Of a stretch of 64,000 nucleotides of DNA, positions 47,206 to 59,277 are shown in pieces. This DNA comes from Myrica gale (Eukaryota > Streptophyta > Magnoliopsida > Fagales > Myricaceae): NCBI GenBank assembly GCA_963930655.1, contig OZ005604.1, forward strand, positions 3,482,001 through 3,546,000, in the 5' to 3' direction. The notes under the pieces were generated by a model. The model did no database searches and had not been told where the DNA came from. It was given only the letters and a program-made list of their open reading frames with translations. The position numbers and the translations under genes were made by a program. Every line of letters starts with the position of its first letter. Positions within the stretch are counted from its first letter, which is position 1.

Positions 47206-48546
47206 TGTAATACCCTATCCCGAAAAAGGTGTAAGTGAGTAATTTGAATTTTAAATGAAGAGATAGTGTTTAATCTTGTGTTTGATTTTTGTATAGAGGT
47301 TGAATTGTATTTTTGAATTTAAAGGTGTTGATATGAAGATGTGATCTATATTTGAATTTAAAGGTTTGAATAAAGATTTGATTTTGAGTTTGAATTTTAA
47401 AGGTTTGAATAAAGATTTAATCTTGAGTTTGAATTTAAAGGTTAAGATATGGATAAAGATTATTCTTATATTTGAATTTGAAATATATGGATAAAGATCT
47501 TATGTTTGAATTTAAAAGTGATGGATATATGTATGTTTGAATTTTAAAGTTGCAGAGATTGAGCTTAATAAATAGTTGCAGAGAATGTTCATTAGAGACC
47601 AAAATTTAGATTGAGGTGGTGCTACTAGTTTTTGAGAGATTGTTCGGCAATTATTGGAGAAGCTTTAAGGATTAGTTAAATGTTCGAGGTAAGTGGTTCT
47701 TCAATAGAATTTTTAAACGTGTACCGTATTTTTATATGGTTTTGATGTAAGTGGTTCTTCAATGATATTTTGAACTTACACCGTATTTTATATGGTTTTG
47801 ATGTATTATTTGGGGAACTGAAAAATTTTTGGGTAAAAAGAGATTGTTAAGATTTTCGTGAAACTCAATTGAAATATTTATAACTTGAGCATACTGTGAA
47901 AATTGTCCTTGCACTGGTGATATATCTCTGTTGTCTGTGTGGCCAATTTGATACCTCTCGTGGTATTTGGAGGTCTTTGTGGCTTGGAGGTCTTTGTGGC
48001 CTGAGGTTTGTGTGACCATTCGTGATTTCCTTATATTGCGCGGCCTTGGATATTTTTATTATACTTTTATATTTTTAGATTCGGTATGGCTCACGATGTT
48101 TTATTTTGGATTTCGGCTATTGTGATAAAATTATCTTTTCCCCAACCCCCATTGACTTACTACTTATTGAGCTAGTCGTAGCTCACTCCTTAGTCTCATA
48201 TTTTTCAGAGTTGGCAGAATTAGAGAAGTTCGAGGAGATTCAGAGATAGATTTGTGCTTCGAATGTGTGTTTTTTCAAGAGTACTTTTGAATATTAATAT
48301 TGAGGAATTCGATATTGTATTATTCTGGGTGACCTTCATCGATATTGGAAATATCGGATATTCTAATGTAAATTTTAGTGCTCGGATTGATATTTTTGGG
48401 TCGTTTTACGGTTTATGAATATTTTGCTGAAATTGTACAAAATTAATTTTACAACATTGGGGCCTAGATAAATGATTATCCATGGTGAAAAAGCCTTATT
48501 TCATAAGAAAATCTATCCGTATGGAGTGTGGGCTCGGGGCGTTACA
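47206..48546 (+). repeat. 5' LTR of short-internal LTR element, copy B
   Basis: 1341 bp from TGTAATACCC to GGGGCGTTACA. The target-site duplication CTCAA is at 47201-47205 and 50283-50287. Homologous to 48917-50282 with scattered differences and a few small indels, so this insertion is older than copy A. Confidence 0.95.
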
Positions 48547-48916
48547 GATGGTATCAGAGCATAGGTTTTGATATGTGGTAACTCTATTGATTCTCAGAAG
48601 GATTTCGATTGAAGTCGGATTATAGCTTTAAATTTGGAAGAGATTTAAATCTTGATCATTCTATTACGGATATGAGCTAAAGTTATGAGCTGTTTTGAAG
48701 ATATTGATGTTGATCTTAGTTTAGGCTTGGATATTGTATGAATTTTGGTTTGAGGCTTGAATTGTGTTAATGAAAAAAAAATTTGTGACGTGATTTTGTA
48801 TGATCAGAGTGCGCAGCAGAAACATGAATGATTTGTTATTTAGTTTGTTAATGGATTTATTTTTGTGGAAGGTGCCGCAAATTTCTGGGACAAAATTTCT
48901 TTTAAGGAGGGGAGAT
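48547..48916 (+). mobile_element. Internal region of short-internal LTR element, copy B
   Basis: Only 370 bp. It starts with a primer-binding site for initiator tRNA-Met (TGGTATCAGAGC, 48549-48560) and ends with a polypurine tract (AAGGAGGGGAGA, 48904-48915). In between is sequence homologous to the interior of copy A (394-815), including a CAGAGTGCGCAGCAGAAACATG block. There is no gag or pol. Reverse transcription signals are therefore intact, but proteins must come from elsewhere. Confidence 0.92.
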
Positions 48917-50282
48917 TGTAATACCCCCATCCCGAAAAAGGTGTAAGTGAGTAATTTGAATTTTAAATGAAGAGATAGTTTTTAATCTTGTGTTTGATTT
49001 TTGGATAGAGGTTGAATTGTATTTTGAATTTAAAGGTGCTGATATGGAGATGTGATCTATATTTGAATTTAAAGGTTTGAATAAAGATTTGATCTTGAGT
49101 TTGAATTTTAAAGGTTTAAATAAAGATTTAATTTTGAGTTTGAATTTAAAGGTTAAGATATGGATAAAGATTATTCTTATATTTGAATTTGAAATATATG
49201 GATAAAGATCTTATGTTTGAATTTAAAAGTGATGAATATATGTATGTTTGAATTTTAAAGTTGCAGAGATTGAGCTTAATAAATAGTTGCAGAGAATGTT
49301 CATTAGAGACCAAAATTTAGATTGAGGTGGTGCTACTAGTTTATGAGAGATTGTTCGGCAATTATTGGAGAAGCTTTAAGGATTAGTTAAATGTTCGAGG
49401 TAAGTGGTTCTTCAATGAAATTTTTAAACGTGTACCGTATTTTTATATGGTTTTGATGTAAGTGGTTCTTCAATGATATTTTGAACTTACACCGTATTTT
49501 ATATGGTTTTGATGTATTATTTGGGGAATTGAACAAATTTTGGTTAAAAAGAGATTGTTAAGATTTTCGTGAAACTCAATTGAAATATTTATAACTTGAG
49601 CATACTGTGAAAATTGTCCTTGCATTGGTGATATATCTCTGTGGTCTGTGTGACCAATTTGATACCTCTCGTGGTATTTGGAAGTCTTTGTGACCTGGAG
49701 GTCTGTGTGACCAATTTGGAAGTCTTTGTGGCCTGGAGGTTTGTGTGACCATTCGTGATTTCCCTATATTGCGCGACCTTGGATATTTTTGTTATAAACT
49801 TGTATATTGTTAGATTCGGTATGACTCACGGTGTTTTTATTTTGGATTTCGGCTATTGTGATAAAATTATCTTTTCCCCAACCCCCATTGACTTACTACT
49901 TACTGAGTTAGTCGTAGCTCACCCCTTATTTTCATATTTTTCAGAGTTGGCAGAATTAGAGAAGTTCGAGGAGATTCAGAGATAGATTTGTGCTTCGAAT
50001 GTGTGTTTTTTCAATAGTACTTTTGGAGATTATTATTGAGGAATTCAATATTGTATTATTCTGGGAGACCTTCATCGATATTGGAAATATATGATATTCT
50101 AATGTAAATTTTAGTGCTCGGATTGATATTTTTGGGTCGTTTTACGGTTTATGAATATTTTGCTGAGGTTGTACAAAATTAGTTTTACAATATTGGGGCC
50201 GAGATAAATGATTATCCATGGTGAAAAAGCCTTATTTGATAAGAAAATCTATTCGTATGAAGTGTGGGCCCGGGGCGTTACA
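48917..50282 (+). repeat. 3' LTR of short-internal LTR element, copy B
   Basis: 1366 bp with TG..CA ends, directly after the polypurine tract. It carries a longer form of the GGTCTGTGTGGCC-like minisatellite than the 5' LTR. The 76-codon frame at 49755-49985 is a broken version of the shared LTR frame. Confidence 0.94.
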
Positions 50283-50287
50283 CTCAA

Positions 50288-50645
50288 AATATTGAGCTGG
50301 ACTGTTGGGGAATCTTTTAAGGGTGGCAGTTGGCAGCGGTAGGATGGAGGTGGGCTTTTGGGAGTACGTTGGTGGAGGTTTTGTCTATTGTCATCTTTAG
50401 GAGGCGAAGCCTTTTCTTGTGCTTTGCCCAATGGTTAGAGGGTCGAGTGTGTTTTTGTTTGTTGTCGCTTTTTCTTTGGGCCTCTGTGTTGTTGGGTTCT
50501 CTTTTCTGGTTTTCCGTTTTTTCTTAGTTTTCTAGTTTGTGTGTTAGGGATTTTCAGTATAATCTCTTGTACTGTTGACTCCGTTGTGTGTTCTTTGTTT
50601 CTCTTCTCTTTAATAAGATTGACTTTTTTTTTCTAGGCCTTTAAT
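50288..50645 (+). mobile_element. LINE 3' UTR, continuation of the element split at 47206
   Basis: T- and G-rich sequence ending in TTAATAAGATTGAC and a T-rich tail, as in plant L1 3' ends. It follows the CTCAA duplication of copy B, so before that insertion it adjoined the ORF1 remnant at 47200. ORF2 must have been lost earlier. Confidence 0.5.
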
Positions 50646-50672
50646 AAGATAGACTTTCTTATATAAAAAAAA

Positions 50673-52864
50673 GGAATTTGACAAATAGGTCCTTAGGTTT
50701 ATATTCTTTTTACAAATAGGTCCTTCAATTTTAAATTTCAAATAAAAAGTCCTTGAACTTTCTATCTTTAATACAAAGGCCCTTCTGTTAACCTTTCTGT
50801 CCATCAACCTAACGGCTAAGTACACGTGGCTAAATAATTAGACAAGTCAGCCTCCTTGCTCCTCTTCTTGCAGACGACGACTTCTCCTTTAGCCTAAAAA
50901 AATCACCGCTTATTAAAACACTGTTTTGCGTAAACAAATGCCGAACACTTACTTTTCTTCGTACAACCATGCTACTCCCCTGCTACTCCCTCACATAAGA
51001 AGAAAGAGAAACTTACACGGAAACTGAAAGCAGTGTCTGTGCTTTACATGGAAAGTGGTTATAGTAAACCACTCTATAGCTCTAGCACAAACCACCGCTG
51101 ATAGAACAACAAACGCATCCTACAAGTGACCTACGATTACCGCTGTAGAACAAACGCATCCTACAAGTGACCCAAGAATCGTAGCACCAAGCTGAGCTAT
51201 GTGGGTTGTCCCATTTGTTCCATTCTTGCCTCCTTGATTGAGTTTATTGTATGAATGGCAGGCGGAGGCACCAGGATAGTAGCTCATCACCAAAAAAGCT
51301 ACCAAGTTCAAGCACACTAGTGGCTATATATGAAGCCTTTACTGAGGGCTTGGCTTCGTTTCACGCTTCCATTAACAATAAATATCATCCTCTGCACAGG
51401 GGCTCCTTCTCTAACAATCTGCTTCATCAAAAAAGTTCAAAAAGATTTTCTACTAGTCTGTGAAGAAGGTAATGTGATTGTGCAGTTTCTTCTCACCCTT
51501 TCGCCTTTGGAGTAGATGAGGGGTTTCACCATATCGCAGATGTTGTCGAGAATAACATCGTTCAATGTTATTTACATTGAGAGAGAAGTCGTCATCGTAG
51601 GAGGTGAAAGAGATGAAACATGTGAGAGAGAGAGAAGTGGAGAGATGGAGTTTTTTGAAGGGTGGTCTGTCACAAGAGGCAGGTACGTAGCGCACGAAGG
51701 AGGTGTACTCCTGGTTGTGAGAAAAAAGGAAGATATTCATACGTGGATGCCGTGGGGCTCTCTATCCACTGTACTTGGGTCCACATCTCCCCAAGTGCTT
51801 TACTTACCTCCCATGTCAGCACAGATTCTGCAACCCATCTTTATCAAATAAAGAAGGATTTCAGTGGCATGGTTTTTCCCCCTCGTGATTTTTGCTTCCC
51901 CGACCCTAATAAAGGCTGATCTTTCAAGTTGATCAGTTGTGATCAGCAATGTTCGAATCACTACTCGACCTTTGGTGCATGCGAAACAAAGCCAGCAAAT
52001 CTGTCAAAATTATGGCGAAAAAAAAAGAGAGAGGAACAAATCAGCTGGATAAGAGCAGGCGAAACAGCAGAAATATCATCGTACACCTTTTAACTTGATG
52101 GCTGGCGTGTCTGGTGACATATAAAACGAAGTGGATATATATATATGGTTTGAGGTCACTGACTTTAGTGCGATCGAGTCTAATAAACATCGAGGCTCAA
52201 TGGTTACGTGAAGAATTTTAACAAGATGCTGAGCATAAAGTTGAACGGAGGGCTATTTAGTGTTTCTGCTTTTTTGTCTGCCTTTTTACAAAGGTATTGC
52301 TTTAACTTGGTGACGACCAACTTGGCTAATTCAGCCTTATCGAGAGATGCCTTTTAACGGTCACATTTTCCACGTTGAAGTTGTCCTCTGCTCTGCGTGT
52401 ACAGTGCTAAATCAGAGAACATGGATTCCCTATGAGCATGAGTTGATCTTATTCACGGCAAAACATCCAGGAGCCTCGACAACTCAATTAAGACAATCCT
52501 AGAAGGCAACTACCGTGGGCTGTTTCCGTGTAAGTTTCTCGTTTCTTCTTATGTGAGGTAGTAGCATGGTTGTACAAAGAAAAGCAAGTGTTCGGCATTT
52601 GTTTACGCAAAACAGTGTTTTAATAAGCGGTGGTTTTTTTAGGCTAAAGGAGAAGTCGTCGTCTGCAAGAAGATGAGCAAGGAGGCTGACTTGTCCAATT
52701 ATTTAGCCACGTGTACTTAGCCGTTAGGTTGATGGACGGAAAGGTTAACAGAAGGGCCTTTGTGTCAAAGATAGAAAGTTCAAGGACTTTTTATTTGAAA
52801 TTTAAAATTGAAGGACCTATTTGTAAAAGGGATATAAACCTAAGGACTTATTTGTCAAATTCCC
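50673..52864. mobile_element. Mutator-like element with ~345-bp terminal inverted repeats (2.19 kb)
   Basis: The left end GGAATTTGACAAATAGGTCC pairs with the right end; pairing runs from 50673 to about 51023 and from about 52519 to 52864. The 9-bp string TAAAAAAAA is at 50664-50672 and 52865-52873, which fits a Mutator target-site duplication, though it is low complexity. The interior of about 1.5 kb has frames at 51120-51317 (minus), 51251-51463 and 51516-51851 (plus) that I do not recognise. No transposase is visible. Confidence 0.85.
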
Positions 52865-52873
52865 TAAAAAAAA

Positions 52874-53900
52874 TAACATAGTCAAAGATAGCATTGCCAT
52901 ATTTCAATATGTTATCAATTATTTATTTCAGATATTTTGTATCCTTAAAATTTAATTTGAACAGAAAATAATTGTTGGCCAGCAAAATAATTATTTTATT
53001 GCCATTATTTTTTTTGACGTAATGATTTTTTATAAGAGTAAAATCATAAATTTAGAGGTTAAAAATTTAATTTCCATTAAAATTAGAATTTTTTTTAATC
53101 AAGAGTGAAATGTCTAAAATCAATAATTGACAGGTGCAATGTAATAAAAAAAAAATAATCAATATGTACATAGTTAAAGGGTGTAAAATATATATATATA
53201 TATATATATATTATGATATAGTGATTATTCTCTAGTGTCCACCTCGAATCCGTCGATCCGAAGACATTCTTCATTCTCCATTTTGTGTTTTTTTTTTTTT
53301 TGAGTTGTTTCATGCAATCCATATGATCTTGGTACCTATAATCACACCATGTTATAAATATAATTCAAAGTTTTGAGAAGAAGTTGTCAGCATATTCATC
53401 AAACTAGGGATGATACGATATGCATGCGTGGTATTAAAAAGATGATGAATTACAGAGAAGGCTGAAGACAAAGAAGAATAAGATCATACAGCCACGATGT
53501 ACTAGTGGAGGATATTAAAGGCGCTTGGACGTGGACTCAGATACTGCTCTCTTTAGGCCCAGTTTTAATTCGTGGACATTCAGCCCTCTTTGTTTCATAT
53601 AACGAGTTTGGTGTCCCATGTAGTTGGCCCAATCGACCCTTGCATGTAAAGTGCCAGCATTTGTATTCTCCCCATTTTTAAATACAATTTCACTATTGCT
53701 CAGACACAAAACATTACAGAATTAATCATCAGTTGCTAGTTTTTTTAGATAAGTCTTATATGCAGATTCAAAAGAGAACTGTGCATTGAGTTCGGATTGA
53801 TTTGGTCCAAGTTGATCACATTTGGTGGGTTTAACGTTAGAACAAACTTCAAGAAGACTAGACAGCTCACAACTCAGCCTTCCAGTTAAAGTCATCACTT
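52874..53900. other. Intergenic with (TA)n microsatellite
   Basis: A (TA)n tract lies at about 53188-53211. No gene is recognised; frames at 53095-53322 and 53515-53709 (minus) are not convincing. Confidence 0.45.
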
Positions 53901-53908
53901 GTATAATA

Positions 53909-54940
53909 CAGGGGCGGCTCCAGCTATAGGCAGGGTAGGCTGTTGCCTAAGGCCCCAAAATAGGGAGGCCCCCAATTAAAAATTTTCTTTAATAGGTATA
54001 TTTAAAAAATATTTAATGATAAGGCCTCAAAAATTTAACATCAAACTATTTGTATAGAATTTTAGTTAATTATTTTTTATTCTATAAAAAGACCTATTAA
54101 ATCTCCTTGATAAAAGGAACCATTAACTCTTCAAAGAGACCTATTAAATCTCCTTGATTGAAGTAACCATTAACTCTTTACCTTTTTTTATAAAATCTCT
54201 TGCATCGATCAACCCTATAACGTCTATATATTTAAAAGATACTAATTCCAAATTAATTCAAACGAAATTCAATAAAATCAATATCCTATAAAATCTCCTT
54301 AAAATTGAGTTGGCAATTGATTCGAGAAATTCTATAAAATCTCACACCCAATTCATTTAATTTTTTTTCCGTTACTTGACAAACAAAAATAATCTCACAC
54401 CTAATTCATTTAACATCTCACACCTAATCTATTTAATATTTGAAATCTTTGGATGAGGATGATTTGAAAAAATATTGCCTTGTACTTAAAAATGTTTTAA
54501 AACATGAAGATCATGCTGATATTGATGGTTTAGATTTATTTTAAAAGAATTGAAAGTGTTAAAAGAGATTTTAAAAATAGAGACTAATACTCCAATTGAA
54601 ACATTAAACTATTTAAAAAAATTAGACTCTTTTCAAAATGCAAGTATTGCTTATAGAATATTATTGACAATACCTGTAACGGTTGCTTCTGGAGAAAGAA
54701 GTTTTTCAAAACTAGAACTAATAAAATCCTACTTAGATCAACTATGACGCAAGAGAGATTAAGTAGATTGACCATATTATCAATTGAAAATTATATATTA
54801 ACAAAAATTTGATAAGTAATTTTGCATTTCAAAAAGTTAGAAGAATATGTTTTAACTAATTTTTTTATTAAATATATTATTTTATAAGGCCTCATTTTGA
54901 AATTTCGCCTAAGGCCCCAATTACCTTAAAGCCGCCCCTG
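53909..54940 (+). mobile_element. hAT element with transposase C-terminal remnant (1032 bp)
   Basis: Ends are CAGGGGCGGCTCCAG and CCGCCCCTG with CCTAAGGCCCC blocks just inside both. The 8-bp target-site duplication GTATAATA is perfect (53901-53908, 54941-54948). It is an internally deleted copy that kept the last part of the transposase gene, listed separately. Confidence 0.95.
54430..54810 (+). pseudogene. hAT transposase C-terminal dimerisation domain remnant
   Basis: Reading frame pieces include LKKYCLVLKNVLKHEDH, then a stop, then the frame at 54550-54747 with YRILLTIPVTVASGERSFSK and LELIKSYL. The latter is the hAT C-terminal dimerisation signature. A 1-bp loss near 54740 shifts the frame; the next frame continues STMTQERLSRLTILSIEN to a stop. 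The catalytic part of the transposase is missing, so it is non-functional. Confidence 0.85.
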
Positions 54941-54954
54941 GTATAATATATTCT

Positions 54955-55030
54955 TATGAATAATTGAACCTGAGATTGTGCGCCTAAACAACATGACCCC
55001 AGGTATGCCCTAACTACTGAGTCAATCCGG
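54955..55030 (-). mobile_element. SINE head with tRNA-like boxes
   Basis: On the minus strand GACTCAGTAGTTAGGGC is A-box-like and CAGGTTCAATTATT is B-box-like, with about 35 bases between. This fits a tRNA-derived SINE. The body would run toward the hAT at 53909-54940, which may interrupt it. Confidence 0.45.
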
Positions 55031-55462
55031 ACTGATTTCATCTTAGTGTACTTGTAATACATTACATATTGCTTTTGAATTCTAGGAGAGTAGCTCACTT
55101 AGGTTTAATCAAAGAGACTCATCATGTCTGAACATACTATTTCCATTTCAATAATCAAGGTGATAGTACATGCAAGCGCAGTATATAAAATCTAGTGTGA
55201 ACATAATCTGAAGAATTGAAAGGATGGAAGCAAAAAGCAGGAAAAGGGAGGAGGAGATAATAGAGACGGAGAGAGAAGACAACCGCGTAAGGAATAAAGC
55301 TAAAGAATCAAGGCTAAGAAGAAGCCCCATTGCGTTCCTACTGATTCACAATAATAGGCTCTTCAACTCACACCAGAAAACAAAACTTAAGAAATGGAAA
55401 CCACCATCGTCTATTGGGAGTAGCATAATTTGGTCAGCCAGTCGAGCTAGCCATAAAAGGCA

Positions 55463-56777
<1,315 letters not shown>

Positions 56778-56954
56778 TGATGAAACCAACCTCCAGAAGA
56801 CGTGTGGGATCATTTGTTTTTAATTGAACAAAAATGTACCTTAAATCGAAGGGAAATGGGAAAGCAGTCTGAGGATGTCGTGATATTGTTATTACTTTTC
56901 TTGTTTTCCTGAAAGATAAAATTGTAAAATGGGTTCCCTGATGCTATAAAGTTG

Positions 56955-57022
56955 AGATGCTCGAGTCAGAAGCCCGAAACCCCATGTACTTAGCAGGCCT
57001 TAACCACTCGGCCGAAGCAACT
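56955..57022 (-). pseudogene. tRNA-Ser(GCU)-like pseudogene
   Basis: On the minus strand GGCCGAGTGGTTAAGGC (D arm) and CCTGCTAAGTACATGGGGTTTC (anticodon arm with GCT) match plant tRNA-Ser. About six bases between them are missing. The T arm is degraded and the acceptor stem does not pair. It is not a functional tRNA and may be a SINE head. Confidence 0.55.
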
Positions 57023-57380
57023 TCAGATGTCATAGCAGTCGCTACTTTTTTATTAAATCTTTAATTATTAGCTTGTTTGAAAAGTTAAACAGGTTTATTC
57101 ATCTCTATCTCAATTTCAGCGTATATTAATGAGATTACTGGAAAGCAGTTGGTAAGAATTCCTAAGTTAATATATAGTTTATTCGTGTGCATGAATACAT
57201 TTCTTCACTCAGGAACTATTATATATTTTGGATTTTATACTCTAAACTATCTATTTTAATATATTATATTCTTCAACTATTAATATTTTACATTCTATAT
57301 TCTAAACTATTAATTTTGATATATTATATTTATTAATTATAGCAGAATATAAAATTTATGATAATTCTTGATTGAAAAAA

Positions 57381-57716
57381 GGAAAATTGGCATTTTAATC
57401 CCTAAATTTTGGACATTTTTTTTATTTTAGTCATTCAGTTTCAACTTTCAAATTTTTAGTCCTTGAGTTTTCATTGTTTGACGAAATGGTCCTTCCGTCA
57501 GTCTGTCGTCCATATACTTAACGGCACATGAAGCGGTCTACCGGGTCAAAATTGCTGACGTGTCAGAGAGCTCCGTTAAGTATATGGACGACAGACTGAC
57601 GGAATGATCATTTCGTCAAACAATGAAAATTCAAGGACTAAAAATTTGAAAGTTGAAACTGAAGGACTAAAATGAAAAAAAAAGTGTCCAAAATTTAAGG
57701 ATTAAAATGTGAATTA
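57381..57716. mobile_element. Foldback element, Mutator-like ends
   Basis: Long arms of about 145 bp pair across a ~50-bp centre (about 57524-57574). The left arm contains GGCATTTTAATCCCTAAATTTTGG and the right arm its complement; GTCCATATACTTAACGG pairs near the centre. The style resembles the Mutator-like repeats at 36698 and 50673. It has no gene and no sure target-site duplication because of flanking A-runs. Confidence 0.75.
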
Positions 57717-58003
57717 AAAAAAAAAAAAAGACGTTTTTGTTCCGTGGAATATGGGGAAAGCACCAGTGAACATTTTCCGAAACCATGACGGGCCGGCCAG
57801 CCGGCCTTCCACATCATCCTCCCAAGCGGCCCAACTATCTTTTCTTACCCAATCTTCAGCCCTCTTCAATCATGATCTATCCGTAATGTCGCTGACAATG
57901 CCTTCTTTTTCTTTTCTAAAAACTAGTTTATCCCGATTTTATATTTTCTCCTCACTGCTGCTGCATATAATTTCTAATAAAAAAAGAAAAAGAAAAACTT
58001 AGG

Positions 58004-58200
58004 CCTATTTAATATTTTATTTATGTTTTTGATGGTCTAGTTCTTTGTTCTTTCGTGCGTGTCAGTGGGTTAAATTATTAGGACAAAAGAAGAAGAAAAA
58101 CTTACCTAATAAGGCAGCCTATTTAATATTTTATTTATGTTTTTGATTGTCTAGTTCTTTGTTCTTTCGTGCGTGTCAGTGGGTTAAATTATTAGGACAC
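58004..58200. repeat. Direct duplication, 114-bp period
   Basis: CCTATTTAATATTTTATTTATG and the following ~80 bp up to TTAAATTATTAGGACA occur at 58004 and 58118, with one or two differences. The flank 57720-58000 has no recognised gene. Confidence 0.85.
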
Positions 58201-58400
58201 GGAACAGTTTTTATTGGATTTTAGGTTTTTAATTATTTCATCCAGTGTTGGATGATATATATTTATTACCGAACCAAATACCAACAAACAGTTTTGACTT
58301 ATTTTTCATGGTTTCATAAAAACATCGTATCAAAATTATTATCTAAACAAAAATAGACACACGCTACTTTTTTTTTTCCTTCATCGCGCACACAGCCTAA

Positions 58401-58595
58401 GGTTGTGTTTGAGTATTAAAATTTTGAGATGTTAAAATTTTAGAGTATTAGATTTGGTGAAAAAGTGAAGAGAAAGATCATTTTTAATATTTATTATAGT
58501 GAAAAATAATGATGTGATGGGAAGAAAGATTATATTATAATTTTTTATTATATTAAAATTCTAAATAGTATAAAATTTTTGTTTGCCAACACACC
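58401..58595. mobile_element. Tourist-like MITE, second copy (~195 bp)
   Basis: Starts GGTTGTGTTTGAG after TAA and ends CAACACACC. The interior (GGTGAAAAAGTGAAGAGAAAG) is homologous to 29701-29896. The right-hand TAA is lost or changed. Confidence 0.6.
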
Positions 58596-59277
58596 TCTAG
58601 TTGAGGAGAACGTTATACCGTTTTGCCCTTGACCATAATTCTCGCTTTACATTTTGGATCAAACAGACACTTGTAGTCAAATGACTGTTCCACCCCGTGT
58701 CCACCAAAGACCACAGACGACAGACCACAAGTAAACGAAGTAGTGTTACAGGTTTGCCACTTGCATCAAACGCTAAAACGACACGCTGCTCTATCTTCCC
58801 GACATCATTAAAAAAAAAAAAAGTATATGCTGATGAATCATACTTTTTTTGGGGTCGGATTTCCGAACTGCAGCAAATCTTGCTGCTGTTCGTGATAGGC
58901 AGGAGTGAGTCCCGCACGGGACCACACCTGCCCGAACAAAAGAGTCCTATTCAGATAGGTCACGGGACCCACACCTTACTCTCACGAACTGCAGCGTCAC
59001 TGCTGCAGAGACTCGCCCTACTTTTTTTTAGCTTGATTCCTAAAGTAGATGCTCCTGAAAATAATTAAGCAGAGACTCGCCTTCCCAGAATCCATAGCAG
59101 AGCTTTACACTCTTCGATACATATATAATACTAATGAATTAATATTTTATTATCGCTTAGTCTTCAAGATTACTTGAACCGATATTCCAAGGCAAATCCA
59201 CTCCCAAATTAATATCTTTCTGCTACTTGAGAGGAGATAGTGTCTTGCACTCCAAAGCTTTCGTAGACTCTTACTCT
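58596..59277 (+). promoter_or_regulatory. Upstream region of the heme oxygenase gene
   Basis: Contains short inverted blocks (GAACTGCAGC and TGCTGCTGTTCG near 58865-58892; GTCCCGCACGGGAC near 58908). No TATA box could be fixed with confidence; AT-rich sequence at 59120-59155 is a candidate. Reading frames at 58597-59068 are not convincing. Confidence 0.35.

Noticed and set aside
59227..59277. Upstream extension of heme oxygenase exon 1
   Set aside because: The extension has no ATG before 59278; the family start fits 59278 and the transit peptide begins there.
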